A stretch of 64,000 bases of DNA from CBDFNC01 sp965249895 (GCA_965249895.1 CBDFNC010000001.1:806001-870000); one strand, 5' to 3'; numbered from the stretch's first letter, positions 26,501 through 35,386 are shown. Made by a program: numbers and translations. Notes: a model not told the origin generated them from the sequence alone.

Positions 26501-26546
26501 CTCCCCCTGGTAAAAACCGAACTTGTTCGGCTTCTACTAGGGGGAG
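26501..26546 (-). other. Nested intercistronic stem-loop between gtsA and gtsB
   Basis: An outer stem of 12 bases (CTCCCCCTGGTA / TACTAGGGGGAG, one mismatch) encloses an inner perfect palindrome (CCGAACTTGTTCGG, 26517-26530). It begins 17 bases after the gtsA stop and ends 27 bases before the gtsB start. Such structures often keep the binding-protein mRNA abundant relative to permease mRNA. The inner palindrome also occurs at 7136-7149. Confidence 0.7.
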
Positions 26547-26563
26547 GTCCGTCTAAACAAACC

Positions 26564-27820
26564 TTACTGTGCGGCGCGGATCGCGGCGGCCAGTTTTTGT
26601 GTTGCTTGCTTAGGGGTCAGGTTTTTGTCGTTGAAGTAATTAGTGACAACATCATAAACTGCGCCGCTAATATCCGGCGTCATCGCCATTGCGTGAGCAA
26701 AACTTGGCATCAAGGTGCCAGCCTCAGAGGCTGCTTTAAAGTCCTTCATGGACAGTTTCGCACAGCTGTCATAACGCTCCAGGGACACGTCGGGACGAAC
26801 CGGAATAGAACCCTTCTTCAGGTTAAATTCTTCCTGGAACTCCTTGGACACTAACAGTCTGCTTAGGGTTTCTTGAGCTGCTACATTGGCTTTATCTTGA
26901 TTGTTAAACATCATAAAAGCATCGACATTAAAGGTGAAAGAATCTGTTGTGCCCGGCACTGCCGCACACACATAATCTTTACCTGGTTGCTTGCCGGCCG
27001 CGGTAAATTCGCCCTTGGCCCAGTCGCCCATAATCTGTACGGCGGCTTTGTCATCGATGATTTGCGCCGTAGCCAGGTTCCAGTCACGGCCAGGCATGCC
27101 TGGATCCATGTAAGTTTTCAGCTTCTTAAAGCGCTCAAAGGATTTGGTCATAGTATCTGAGTCGATAGCGCTTTGCTTGAGTTCGACAAATGCTTGCTGA
27201 TACCAGTCTGCACCACCGGTACCCAGTGCTACCTGTTCGAAAACAGTGGCGTCCTGCCAGTCCTGACCGCCGTGAGAGAAGCCGATGTAACCCGCTTTCT
27301 TGGCTTTATCCATAAAGGCGAAGAAGTCATCCCATTCTGTTGGGACTTTACCGCCGTTTACGTCATCTAAGATTTTCTTGTTGATCCACATCCAGTTGAT
27401 TCTGTGTACGTTAACTGGTGCCGCCACATAGTGACCCTTGTATTTGTGGATCTCGGAGATGTTTTTAGGTAACAGCTCATCCCACTTTTCCCGCTTGGCG
27501 ACTTCGTCCAAATTGCCCAATACACCCAGTTCACCCCAAAGCTGGATTTCTGGCCCTGCAATCATAGATGCGGATGGTGGGTTACCTGAAATTGCGCGGG
27601 ACTTAAGCACTGTCATAGCGGTTTGGCCACCGCCCCCAGCCACAGCGAAATCTGTCCAGCTATGTCCTTCTTCTTTCATCATCTGTTGCAGTACGGATAG
27701 TGCAGCGGCTTCGCCACCGGATGTCCAATAGTGCAAGACTTCTACGTTACCGGCGTAAGCGCCTGAAGACATAGCTGAAAGAAGCGTGGCATTTAAAAGT
27801 AGTTTCTTGGTTAGTTTCAC
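26564..27820 (-). CDS. gtsA: Glucose-type sugar ABC transporter binding protein (GtsA-like)
   Basis: Periplasmic sugar-binding protein, 418 aa from the GTG at 27820. It is preceded by a consensus AGGAGG at 8-13 bases and leads straight into a signal peptide ending AYAGN. The frame extends to 27886 but without a matching signal sequence. Diagnostic segments are EVLHYWTSGGEAAAL, FAVAGGGGQTAMTVLKSRA, AGPEIQLWGELG and APVNVHRINWMWINKKIL. They follow the Pseudomonas GtsA glucose/mannose-binding protein closely, so glucose is the probable substrate. It heads the importer operon and lies downstream of the kinase gene. Confidence 0.9.
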   Translation of the reverse strand: MKLTKKLLLNATLLSAMSSGAYAGNVEVLHYWTSGGEAAALSVLQQMMKEEGHSWTDFAVAGGGGQTAMTVLKSRAISGNPPSASMIAGPEIQLWGELGVLGNLDEVAKREKWDELLPKNISEIHKYKGHYVAAPVNVHRINWMWINKKILDDVNGGKVPTEWDDFFAFMDKAKKAGYIGFSHGGQDWQDATVFEQVALGTGGADWYQQAFVELKQSAIDSDTMTKSFERFKKLKTYMDPGMPGRDWNLATAQIIDDKAAVQIMGDWAKGEFTAAGKQPGKDYVCAAVPGTTDSFTFNVDAFMMFNNQDKANVAAQETLSRLLVSKEFQEEFNLKKGSIPVRPDVSLERYDSCAKLSMKDFKAASEAGTLMPSFAHAMAMTPDISGAVYDVVTNYFNDKNLTPKQATQKLAAAIRAAQ

Positions 27821-28004
27821 CTTGTTTTCCTCCTGAAGACTGGGTGGGGTTGTGGCTGCACCCAAGGATGGTGAATTCCAGCTCAAACCCTTTAATTGTT
27901 ATGTTTTTATTAATTTGCCAGTTGGCGTCTACTAATCTGGCGGTAGCGGGTGGGAAAGTCACGAGATATAAAGTAAGCCTTTGTTAATGCGGTGTTACAA
28001 ATGG

Positions 28005-29480
28005 TTACACTGCTGGTAGGGCATTTGTTTTGCGTTTGTTTTTAGTTTGTTCTTTAACCAGGTAAACGGTTACAACTAAGCCTTTAACCTTATGATTCTC
28101 AAGTGTAATATCACCACCTAATGAGCGTATGCTATTTCTGGCAATGCCCATTCCAAGGCCGCTGCCACCAGTGTTACGATTGCGAGATCCTTCGAGCCTG
28201 ACGAAAGGGTTAAAAACATGCTCCATCTGCTCGTTGGCGATGCCAGGTCCAAAATCCCTTATTTTTATCACTATGGCTTGTTGTTTTTCTGCCACCTCGA
28301 CATCACACTTTATCCCGTAAAAAATGGCATTCTCGATTAAATTGCTCAAAGCGCGTTTGAGTGTTTGCGGGCGGCAGAAAAGAGGAATACTGGAGCAATT
28401 TAGCTGCATTTCTCCCTGAGTTTGGGCCATGTCTTCTTTAATGCTTTCCAGCAATTCATTTAGCTGAAACCGTGCCAGAGGCTCCTGACTGTCATTATCT
28501 TTAATGGCCGCTAATGCGCTGTGAACCATTTGCTCTATTTCGGTAAGGTCTTTGATAAGTCGGTCTCTGTGTTTTTCCTCCTTGATCATTTCTGCCCTGA
28601 GCCTGAGTCGAGTGATGGGGGTTTTTAGATCGTGTGACATGGCGGTAAACAAATTTTCTCGTTCACAAATATACCCCTGGATCTGTTGCTGCATTCGGTT
28701 AAAGGCTGATGCCGCAGCCCGCATCTCCGAGGACCCTAGCTCCTGTATAGGTGGGTGAGAAATATCTTCCCCTAACTGTTCGGCCGCTTTTTGCAGCGCC
28801 CTTAACGGGCGGGTTTGTTGTCGAATAATAAAAAAGGCAATGACAGTGACACCGGCTAACATGATGGCGAGATAAAGCAGTTCTCTGGCACTGATAAACG
28901 GTCTTGGCGCCATAAACTCGGGCACGGGTAACAGAGTAGCAATATATAACCATTCTTTCTCCGACAAGGCGATTTGCACCACGACGACAGGTGGTGAAAG
29001 GGGCTCCATAAGCAGACGCCCGGACCACTTTTTCGGCAGGTCGGTAAGCAGAGTATCGTTTTTATGTACCTTAAGCTTGCTGGGCTCGGAAAACTCCACC
29101 GAGATATCTTTAAACATCAGCTCTTTGTTGAGGATGTGATTGAAATTTTGTTGAGCAATATCTTTATCCGTGTTGCCGGGCAAATAAGACTGGAGGATCC
29201 TTTCGCTGTTCAGGCTAACGTAAAAACGGGTTCCGCCCATTTGCCGTAATTGATCCAGTACTATGTGCCGATAATCTTTAGGTAGGGAGACAAAAAACTT
29301 TACCGTCGATACCATTCGGTAGGCGATGTTTTTTGATACCTTGTCCACCAGTTCCAGGTGGTGACTTTGCTCCTGAGTGCGCCAAACCATATAACTGATC
29401 CCCTGGGTGATCAAAATACCCAGAAGCAGGGTGAGCAAAATCCTGCTCCGGTGGGACTGCAAGGTGATCAAGCGGATCAT
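28005..29480 (-). CDS. Sensor histidine kinase, EnvZ-like, of a sugar-uptake two-component system
   Basis: Inner-membrane kinase, 491 aa. Membrane helices are near 12-32 and 197-217 and flank a periplasmic domain of about 165 residues. A HAMP domain follows (QTRPLRALQKAAEQLG). The HisKA phosphoacceptor lies in MSHDLKTPITRLRLRAE near residue 283. The catalytic domain has the N box SNLIENAIFYG, G1 RDFGPGI and G2 GGSGLGMGIARN. The gene is downstream of the response regulator and directly upstream of the GtsA-like gene. The arrangement recalls GtrS-GltR of Pseudomonas, which controls glucose uptake. Confidence 0.9.
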   Translation of the reverse strand: MIRLITLQSHRSRILLTLLLGILITQGISYMVWRTQEQSHHLELVDKVSKNIAYRMVSTVKFFVSLPKDYRHIVLDQLRQMGGTRFYVSLNSERILQSYLPGNTDKDIAQQNFNHILNKELMFKDISVEFSEPSKLKVHKNDTLLTDLPKKWSGRLLMEPLSPPVVVVQIALSEKEWLYIATLLPVPEFMAPRPFISARELLYLAIMLAGVTVIAFFIIRQQTRPLRALQKAAEQLGEDISHPPIQELGSSEMRAAASAFNRMQQQIQGYICERENLFTAMSHDLKTPITRLRLRAEMIKEEKHRDRLIKDLTEIEQMVHSALAAIKDNDSQEPLARFQLNELLESIKEDMAQTQGEMQLNCSSIPLFCRPQTLKRALSNLIENAIFYGIKCDVEVAEKQQAIVIKIRDFGPGIANEQMEHVFNPFVRLEGSRNRNTGGSGLGMGIARNSIRSLGGDITLENHKVKGLVVTVYLVKEQTKNKRKTNALPAV

Positions 29481-29614
29481 AAGTTACTCGCTGTTGAGGG
29501 GCTAGCCAAGACAGGGGCTGGCTCCCGTTATTTTTGTCGACGCTAAATGGAAATACTAAATGTGGGATGTATCTTTTGGCTTCGCTCTCCCTGTCTATAA
29601 AGAGGCATTCGCTG

Positions 29615-30340
29615 CTACTTGAAAACAGTCTCTACATGTGTGGCAAAAATATAACCGATCCCCCGTACGGTTTTGATGAGTTGCGGTTTTTTTGCATCAT
29701 CTTCCAGGCGTTGCCTTAACCTGGATATATGTACATCCAAACTGCGGTCAAATGGTGAGTGCTCTTTTCCCCGGGACTTATCGTAAAGTTCATCGCGGGA
29801 TAACTCCTGGTTAGCCTTGCTAACGAATATTAATAGCAGGTTAAAATCAGAGCTGGTAAGGGATTGTACATCCCCATTGCTGTTGATAAGTTCCCGACTT
29901 TCATGATCCAGGTGCCAGGGGCCGAAATAGGATACCTGGTGATTTTTACTTTGAACCTGAGGCGTTTGTTCCAGATCGGTTCTTCTTAAGATGGCTTTTA
30001 TCCGGGCCAGCAGTTCTCTTGGATTAAAAGGTTTGGACATATAATCATCCGCGCCAATTTCCAGTCCTATGATCCGGCTAATATCATCGGCATTGGCGGT
30101 GAGCATCAGGATCGGAATATTTGCCTGAACCACCAGGCGGCGGCAGATAGAATATCCGTCCTCACCGGGCAGCATAATATCCAGTACAATCAGATCGACT
30201 TTATGATTCTCCAGCAAAATATTGAGGCTTTTTGCGTCTTCTGCTGCTAATACGTTAAAGCCATTGTCTTGGAGGTAGTCCGTTAACAGCTCTCGAATAT
30301 CGGCATCATCATCCACCACCACAATGGTTCTTTCGAGCAT
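29615..30340 (-). CDS. OmpR-family response regulator of the sugar-uptake system
   Basis: 241 aa from ATG 30340, which has GGAA 7 bases upstream; an in-frame ATG at 30352 has no such site. The receiver domain (about 1-118) has the acidic pair in VVDDDADIRE, phosphoacceptor aspartate in LIVLDIMLPGEDG (about residue 52) and KPFNPREL. The C-terminal winged helix (about 135-241) carries DVHISRLRQRLEDD and TVRGIGYIF, as in OmpR/PhoB proteins. It is first in the order regulator-kinase-transporter, with 134 bases to the kinase gene and a divergent methyltransferase-like gene on the other side. Confidence 0.92.
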   Translation of the reverse strand: MLERTIVVVDDDADIRELLTDYLQDNGFNVLAAEDAKSLNILLENHKVDLIVLDIMLPGEDGYSICRRLVVQANIPILMLTANADDISRIIGLEIGADDYMSKPFNPRELLARIKAILRRTDLEQTPQVQSKNHQVSYFGPWHLDHESRELINSNGDVQSLTSSDFNLLLIFVSKANQELSRDELYDKSRGKEHSPFDRSLDVHISRLRQRLEDDAKKPQLIKTVRGIGYIFATHVETVFK

Positions 30341-30486
30341 AATTAATTCCATAAAGTTTTTGCTGACGATTTTTTATCAGTGGCTTAACGGGAAGGCAAG
30401 CAGCAAGGCTTAAAAGTGAGAGGCGTAAACATTTGTGTGATAAATTCGTGCAGTGAAATTGAGTTCAACTATCAGGGAGAACCACA

Positions 30487-30954
30487 ATGAATAAACTGAG
30501 ATTAACAATTCCGCCGCCTATTGTGCTGCTATTAGCTGTGCTATTTATGTGGTTATTAAGCCAGTTGTTTCCTTTTTTATCTTTTATTGTGAGTGCAAGG
30601 GAGTGGTTGTCAGGTTTGCTTTTCGGGTTGGGGGTTTGTGTTTGTGTTTGTGTTTGTGGCGTTGTCGCGTTTAAGAAAGCCAGCACCACCCTGGACTCAA
30701 GAAATCCGGACAAAGCGTCACAGCTTGTAGTTATGGGTATTTATCGATATTCGCGTAACCCCATGTACCTTGGCTTTTTGTGTATTTTAGTGGCTTGTGC
30801 GGTTTACCTGGCTAATCTGGTATGTCTATTGGTTGTTCCCCTGTTTATTCTTTACCTAAACAGGTTTCAAATAAAACCGGAAGAAAGCGTACTGACTTAG
30901 TTGTTTGGTGAGGCTTATACCCAATATCGAAGCCGGGTGAGGCGCTGGGTTTAA
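30487..30954 (+). pseudogene. Isoprenylcysteine methyltransferase-like membrane protein, interrupted by an in-frame amber stop
   Basis: A small membrane methyltransferase-like protein (ICMT/PEMT superfamily). Three or four helices are followed by the signature GIYRYSRNPMYLGFL (about residues 82-96) and the PLFILYLNRFQIKPEE segment. The frame meets TAG at 30898-30900 after codon 137. The same frame then continues, without any indel, through FGEAYTQYRSRVRRWV to TAA at 30952. That tail is the normal C-terminus of the family, with its conserved aromatic and arginine residues. A single base change (probably GAG, CAG or AAG to TAG) explains it. A (TTTGTG)4 repeat at 30635-30658 encodes a Val-Cys run in a helix. 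The truncated 137-aa product probably lacks activity. Confidence 0.8.
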
Positions 30955-31005
30955 TATTGAGCTTATTTATGATGATACGGAGGGATTATTATCCATTCCT
31001 TTGGA

Positions 31006-31425
31006 TTAAAACAGTTCGATATCACCGTCTGTATGGTGTAGTTCGATAGTGTGTTTAGGGTGTAGATATTTTTTCTGCTGATGACTCAGTTAAAACAGTT
31101 CGATATCACCGTCTGTATGATGTAGTTCGATAGTGTGTTTAGGGAGTAGATATTTTTTCTGCTGGTGGCTCGGTTAAAACAGTTCGATATCACCGTCTGT
31201 ATGGTGTAGTTCAATAGTGTGTTTAGGGTGTAGATATTTTTTCTGCTGGTGACTCGGTTAAAACAGTTCGATATCACCGTCTGTATGGTGTAGTTCAATA
31301 GTGTGTTTAGGGTGTAGATATTTTTTCTGCTGGTGACTCGGTTAAAACAGTTCGATATCACCGTCTGTATGGTGTAGTTCAATAGTGTGTTTAGGGTGTA
31401 GATATTTTTTCTGCTGGTGACTCGG
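31006..31425 (-). repeat. Five tandem 84-bp repeats derived from the 3' end of cheD
   Basis: Five head-to-tail units of exactly 84 bp directly follow the cheD stop codon. The three units nearest cheD (31174-31425) are identical; the two distal ones differ by a few bases. Eighty-four is 28 codons, and each unit is in frame with cheD. Read on, each gives PSHQQKKYLHPKHTIELHHT then DGDIELF and TAA (with small changes in the distal units). The end is the same as the CheD C-terminus. Stop codons fall at 31426, 31342, 31258, 31174, 31090 and 31006 (lowest coordinate of each). There are no unique spacers, so it is not a CRISPR array. Confidence 0.95.
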
Positions 31426-32055
31426 TTAAAACAGTTCGATATCACCGTCTGTATGATGTAGTTCAATATCGGTAAGATATTTTTTCTCTTGCTTTTGTAA
31501 GTGTTCCTGGTGAGCAATATTAAGACGTTTGATATGGGCCTTACCGGTTTCCGGGTGGAACAGCACTTTTCTGGGCCAGGGACCGCCTACATCTTCCGCC
31601 GTAACATCAATGCCTTCCTCTTGAAGGTAACTGCGGACAAATTCGATATTGGATTCGCCGATATCGTTGGTCATATTTCTGAGTACGCGGCCTCCGCCAA
31701 ATATCTTGGCTTTCATACGATTTCGGCTGCCGCCACATTTTTGAATTTCGTTAATCAGCTGCTCCATCGCCCAATTACCGTAACGGCAGGAATACGCAGT
31801 CACTTCATGCCACTCCTCGTGGTGCTTTTTTTCCGGTAAAAGGAAGTGGTTGAGGCCACCAACGCCTAATTTTTCATCCCATATACAGGCCGACACGCAA
31901 GAGCCAAGCAGGGTAAAAACGAATTCATCCTGTTGGGTGATATAAAATTCTCCGGGTAGAACCTTTGCTACCACCTTATGCCTCTTTTTGTCCCACTTTC
32001 TGTGAATAGCTTCAAAGCCATTCAGGGCTGGTTGTATATAATGTCCTTTGTGCAT
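31426..32055 (-). CDS. cheD: Chemoreceptor glutamine deamidase CheD
   Basis: Cytoplasmic enzyme that deamidates glutamines of chemoreceptors, 209 aa. The catalytic cysteine and histidine lie in LLGSCVSACIWD (about residue 50) and GGLNHFLLPE (about 68), and the third family segment is KIFGGGRVLRN near 118-128. DVGGPWPRKVLFHPETG near 155-171 is also conserved. The C-terminal tail after about residue 185 (QEKKYLTDIELHHTDGDIELF-like) is the source or a relative of the 84-bp repeats just downstream. No other che gene is adjacent, but flagellar motX is divergent from it across 147 bases. Confidence 0.93.
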   Translation of the reverse strand: MHKGHYIQPALNGFEAIHRKWDKKRHKVVAKVLPGEFYITQQDEFVFTLLGSCVSACIWDEKLGVGGLNHFLLPEKKHHEEWHEVTAYSCRYGNWAMEQLINEIQKCGGSRNRMKAKIFGGGRVLRNMTNDIGESNIEFVRSYLQEEGIDVTAEDVGGPWPRKVLFHPETGKAHIKRLNIAHQEHLQKQEKKYLTDIELHHTDGDIELF

Positions 32056-32202
32056 GGAGCCTCCTTAATATCATGTTATAGCTTAGCCGCAAAAAGCGGC
32101 TCGGCCTGATAATTGCTTTGATTTGGATCGATAAACTTGGTTTGCCGCCTTCAGACTAAAAATCCTTAGCCGATAAGACATTAGATAAACGGGAAGAGAA
32201 TT

Positions 32203-32820
32203 ATGTGGAAAAAAATTGCCGCTTTATGGCTTGTCTTGGGGTTGAACTATAGCGTTGCACAAGAGTTTGAGGCAGTGCAGCTTTATACTCAGGATGAGTT
32301 AGTAGATTTAATTAACCAAAATAAACACCTGGAAAGAGTAAAAAAGGATGAGTGCCAGTTAGTGCAAGATATTGAAGCCCGTGCCGCCATTATTAAAGAA
32401 CCTTCATATCAATTCCTGTGGGGAGATATGCTGGCCTGGGGTGTATGTGTCGATAAAAATGCCGAGTTGGGTATGTATTATATGTGGCAGGCGGCTGATC
32501 AGGGATTGGCGGCTGCACTGGAGCAACTTGGTCGCTATTACCATAAAGGCATATTAGTGCAGAAGGACATGAATAAAGCGATTCCCTTGTTGAGAGAATC
32601 TGCCAGTTTGGGATTTCTACGGGCACAAATCCAACTGGTTGAGATCTTTGTCCAGGGTTACGGCAGCCCCAGAGATTTTGAAGATGCCTACCGCTGGTTG
32701 CATCATGCAATTATTCCCAGCAAAGTAACCCATAAAAAAGTGGCTGGTCTGTTGGCTAAACTGGCCCAGCGTATGCCAGAGAATATTGTCGCCAGGGCCA
32801 AGCGTATTCCTGCCGGTTAG
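32203..32820 (+). CDS. motX: Sodium-driven flagellar motor protein MotX
   Basis: Periplasmic component of the T-ring of Na+-driven polar flagellar motors, needed with MotY for PomAB stator assembly. 205 aa with a signal peptide (residues 1-19, NYSVAQE). It closely follows Vibrio MotX: the NKHLERVKKDECQLV cysteine segment, LWGDMLAWGVCV with the second conserved cysteine, Sel1-like repeats (GMYYMWQAADQGLAAALEQLG; AIPLLRESASLGFLRAQIQL), YGSPRDFEDAYRWLH and the end QRMPENIVARAKR. motX next to rnr is the usual arrangement in Shewanella relatives. Confidence 0.95.
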   Translation: MWKKIAALWLVLGLNYSVAQEFEAVQLYTQDELVDLINQNKHLERVKKDECQLVQDIEARAAIIKEPSYQFLWGDMLAWGVCVDKNAELGMYYMWQAADQGLAAALEQLGRYYHKGILVQKDMNKAIPLLRESASLGFLRAQIQLVEIFVQGYGSPRDFEDAYRWLHHAIIPSKVTHKKVAGLLAKLAQRMPENIVARAKRIPAG

Positions 32821-32939
32821 TGAGTTTTCCCCCTCAGGCTATTAAATAGCGGATGTTATTTCCGCTATCCCAAATAGTGTTTTTTTGATAAACAAGCCTG
32901 CAAGTTCATGGTTTTTTCCCCAAGTTTGTACATTTTCTA

Positions 32940-32945
32940 TATAAT
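32940..32945 (+). promoter_or_regulatory. Possible -10 element of rnr
   Basis: A perfect TATAAT is 30 bases upstream of the rnr start codon. No good -35 hexamer sits 16-18 bases before it, so the promoter assignment is tentative. Confidence 0.35.
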
Positions 32946-32974
32946 GCCGGCATATCCCGCCGAGAGACAATATC

Positions 32975-35386
32975 ATGGCCAAAGACCCCTTCCACCAGCG
33001 TGAAGCAGACAAGTACGAAAAACCTATTCCCAGTCGGGAATTTATTATCCAGCATTTGGAAAAAGCCAATAAACCCATTGCTCGTAACCAGCTATTTAAA
33101 GAGCTGAAGCTGTCAACGGACGATGATTTTATCGCACTGAAGCGTCGGCTGAAGGCGATGGAACGAGACGGTCAGCTTATCTATTGCCGCAATGCCAGTT
33201 ATGCGTTGCCGGGAAAAATGGAACTGGTTAAAGGTAAGGTTATCGGACATAGAGATGGTTTTGGCTTTTTGCGTCCAGATGAGGCTGGGAATGACTTGTT
33301 TTTGCCACCAAATCAAATGGCAAGCCTGTTCCACGGGGACTACATTCTGGCTCAACCGGTGAAGGTGGATGCCAGAGGCAGAACCGAAGCGCGTATGATC
33401 AGAGTGCTGGAAGAAAGAGAAATCCAGATAGTCGGCCGGTTTTTTCTGGAAGATGGCGTGGGTTTTGTGGTTCCGGATGACAGCAGAGTTGCCCAGAATA
33501 TTATTATTCCCAATGAAGCGCGTGGCGGTGCGCGTCATGGGCAGGTGGTGGTGGTGGATATTACCACCCGGCCGAGACAAAGAGTTAATGCCATAGGTAA
33601 AGTAGTAGAAGTGCTGGGGCAGAATATGGCGCCCGGTATGGAAGTGGAAATTGCCCTGCGTACCCATGATATTCCTCATGAATGGCCGGATAACATGGAC
33701 AAAGAGCTGAAGGTATTCGGTGAATTTGTCCCTGAGCATGCCAAGGAGGGTCGTGTCGATCTCAGAGAGCTGCCTCTGGTGACCATTGATGGAGAAGATG
33801 CGCGAGACTTTGATGACGCGGTTTATTGTGAGCGTAAAAAAAGCGGCGGCTGGCGGCTTTGGGTGGCCATCGCCGACGTCAGCTACTATGTCCGTCATGG
33901 CAGCGTGCTGGATAAAGAAGCGCTTAACCGGGGTAACTCAGTTTATTTCCCCGACCAGGTGATTCCTATGTTACCGGAAGTCCTGTCCAATGGTCTTTGC
34001 TCACTGAATCCTCAGGTAGACCGCCTGTGTATGGTGTGTGAAATGACAGTTTCTGATGCGGGCCGTTTATCCGGCTATCGCTTCTATGAAGGATTAATGA
34101 ACTCTCATGCCCGTTTAACCTATACCAAGGTTGCGGCGATCTTGGATGGTGATGCCGAGTTAAGCGAGCAATATGCTGAGCAAGTGCCACACCTGCAAGA
34201 GCTGCATTCCTTATACGGAGCATTAAAGAATGCCCGTCATATTCGTGGTGGTATGGAGTTTGAAACCCAGGAAACCCGGTTTATCTTTAATGCCGATCGT
34301 AAGATAGACCAGATAGTGCCGCTGATCCGTAACGACGCCCATAAGATCATTGAAGAATGTATGATCCAGGCCAATGTGGCCGCGGCCAGGTATATTGAGA
34401 AATGTAACGCTTCTGCCCTATTCAGGGTGCATGAATCGCCGGGTGAAGAGAAGCTGACTGGGTTCCGTAGCTTCCTAAGTGAGCTTGGGTTGGATCTGGC
34501 TGGTGGTACTGAGCCTAAACCAATGGATTATGCCAACCTGGCGGAAAAGATTAGCGGCCGGGAGGATGCTGAGCTAATTCAAACCATGCTACTGCGTTCG
34601 ATGAAGCAAGCCGTGTACCAGGAAGAAAACCTGGGGCACTTCGGTTTATCCCTGAAGTCCTATGCCCACTTTACTTCACCCATCCGTCGTTACCCCGATT
34701 TGATTTTGCATCGCGCTATTAAGTATTTGCTGGTAAAAGAGCAGGGTAACCCTGGTCACCGCTGGACGGATACCGGTGGTTATCACTATTTGCCAGAAGA
34801 TATGAGTGTGCTGGGTGAGCAGTGCTCTATGACAGAACGACGAGCCGACGACGCTACCCGGGATGTTGCCGACTTCCTGAAATGCGAGTATATGCAGGAC
34901 CATGTGGGTAGTGAGATGGAAGGCACCATAGCCGCCGTCACTAACTTCGGTTTCTTTGTACGACTGAAAGATTTGCATATTGATGGGCTGGTTCATGTAA
35001 CTGGTTTACCCGGCGACTATTATCGGTTTGATCCTGGTCGTCAGACCCTGGTTGGTGAGAGAACCGGTAAAGTATTTCGCATTGGTGATCAGGTTGATGT
35101 GACAGTGTTATCTGTGAACCTGGATGATAAGAAGATAGATTTTGAACTGGCGGGAGTTGAGCAGGGCAGCCGACAAAGGCGCAAGGGCAAACCCAACAAG
35201 GAGGCGCCGAAACTGACGCAGGGTAAGGCTAAGGGGAAATCCGACAAGTCTAATGCCGATAAGAGCAAGAAGAAAAAGACCAAGCCAGATCCCGAAGGAA
35301 CAAAAGAAAAGAAGAAGAAAAAGAAAAAGAAAAATAAACGCCCGGATAAGAATGCCAGAGTCACGGTGGCCAAGAAAAAACTGTAA
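32975..35386 (+). CDS. rnr: Ribonuclease R
   Basis: 3'-5' exoribonuclease that degrades structured RNA and matures rRNA/tmRNA, cytoplasmic, 803 aa. An N-terminal helix-turn-helix (about 25-80) and cold-shock domains (about 85-240, KVIGHRDGFGFLRPDE) are followed by the RNB catalytic core. The magnesium-binding aspartates are in DGEDARDFDDAVY (about 270). The core continues to YAHFTSPIRRYPDLILHR near 570. The S1 domain (about 645-725) begins GTIAAVTNFGFFVRL. A lysine-rich tail (about 745-803) ends the protein, with long runs of K codons. The rlmB gene follows 82 bases later, as in E. coli. Confidence 0.97.
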   Translation: MAKDPFHQREADKYEKPIPSREFIIQHLEKANKPIARNQLFKELKLSTDDDFIALKRRLKAMERDGQLIYCRNASYALPGKMELVKGKVIGHRDGFGFLRPDEAGNDLFLPPNQMASLFHGDYILAQPVKVDARGRTEARMIRVLEEREIQIVGRFFLEDGVGFVVPDDSRVAQNIIIPNEARGGARHGQVVVVDITTRPRQRVNAIGKVVEVLGQNMAPGMEVEIALRTHDIPHEWPDNMDKELKVFGEFVPEHAKEGRVDLRELPLVTIDGEDARDFDDAVYCERKKSGGWRLWVAIADVSYYVRHGSVLDKEALNRGNSVYFPDQVIPMLPEVLSNGLCSLNPQVDRLCMVCEMTVSDAGRLSGYRFYEGLMNSHARLTYTKVAAILDGDAELSEQYAEQVPHLQELHSLYGALKNARHIRGGMEFETQETRFIFNADRKIDQIVPLIRNDAHKIIEECMIQANVAAARYIEKCNASALFRVHESPGEEKLTGFRSFLSELGLDLAGGTEPKPMDYANLAEKISGREDAELIQTMLLRSMKQAVYQEENLGHFGLSLKSYAHFTSPIRRYPDLILHRAIKYLLVKEQGNPGHRWTDTGGYHYLPEDMSVLGEQCSMTERRADDATRDVADFLKCEYMQDHVGSEMEGTIAAVTNFGFFVRLKDLHIDGLVHVTGLPGDYYRFDPGRQTLVGERTGKVFRIGDQVDVTVLSVNLDDKKIDFELAGVEQGSRQRRKGKPNKEAPKLTQGKAKGKSDKSNADKSKKKKTKPDPEGTKEKKKKKKKKNKRPDKNARVTVAKKKL

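Noticed and set aside
30629..30660. (TTTGTG)4 as a phase-variation switch
   Set aside because: The unit is six bases, so copy-number change would not shift the frame; the gene is broken by a separate stop.
31006..31425. Regular repeat array as a CRISPR
   Set aside because: Units are 84 bp, contiguous and near-identical throughout, with no unique spacers, and no cas gene is present.
31086..31517. 143-aa minus-strand frame across the tandem repeats with an internally repetitive protein
   Set aside because: It is only another frame of the 84-bp repeats derived from the cheD end; the repeat length divisible by three keeps it open by chance.
35089..35373. 94-aa minus-strand frame rich in Phe
   Set aside because: It is the complement of the lysine-rich RNase R tail, which gives long phenylalanine runs by chance.
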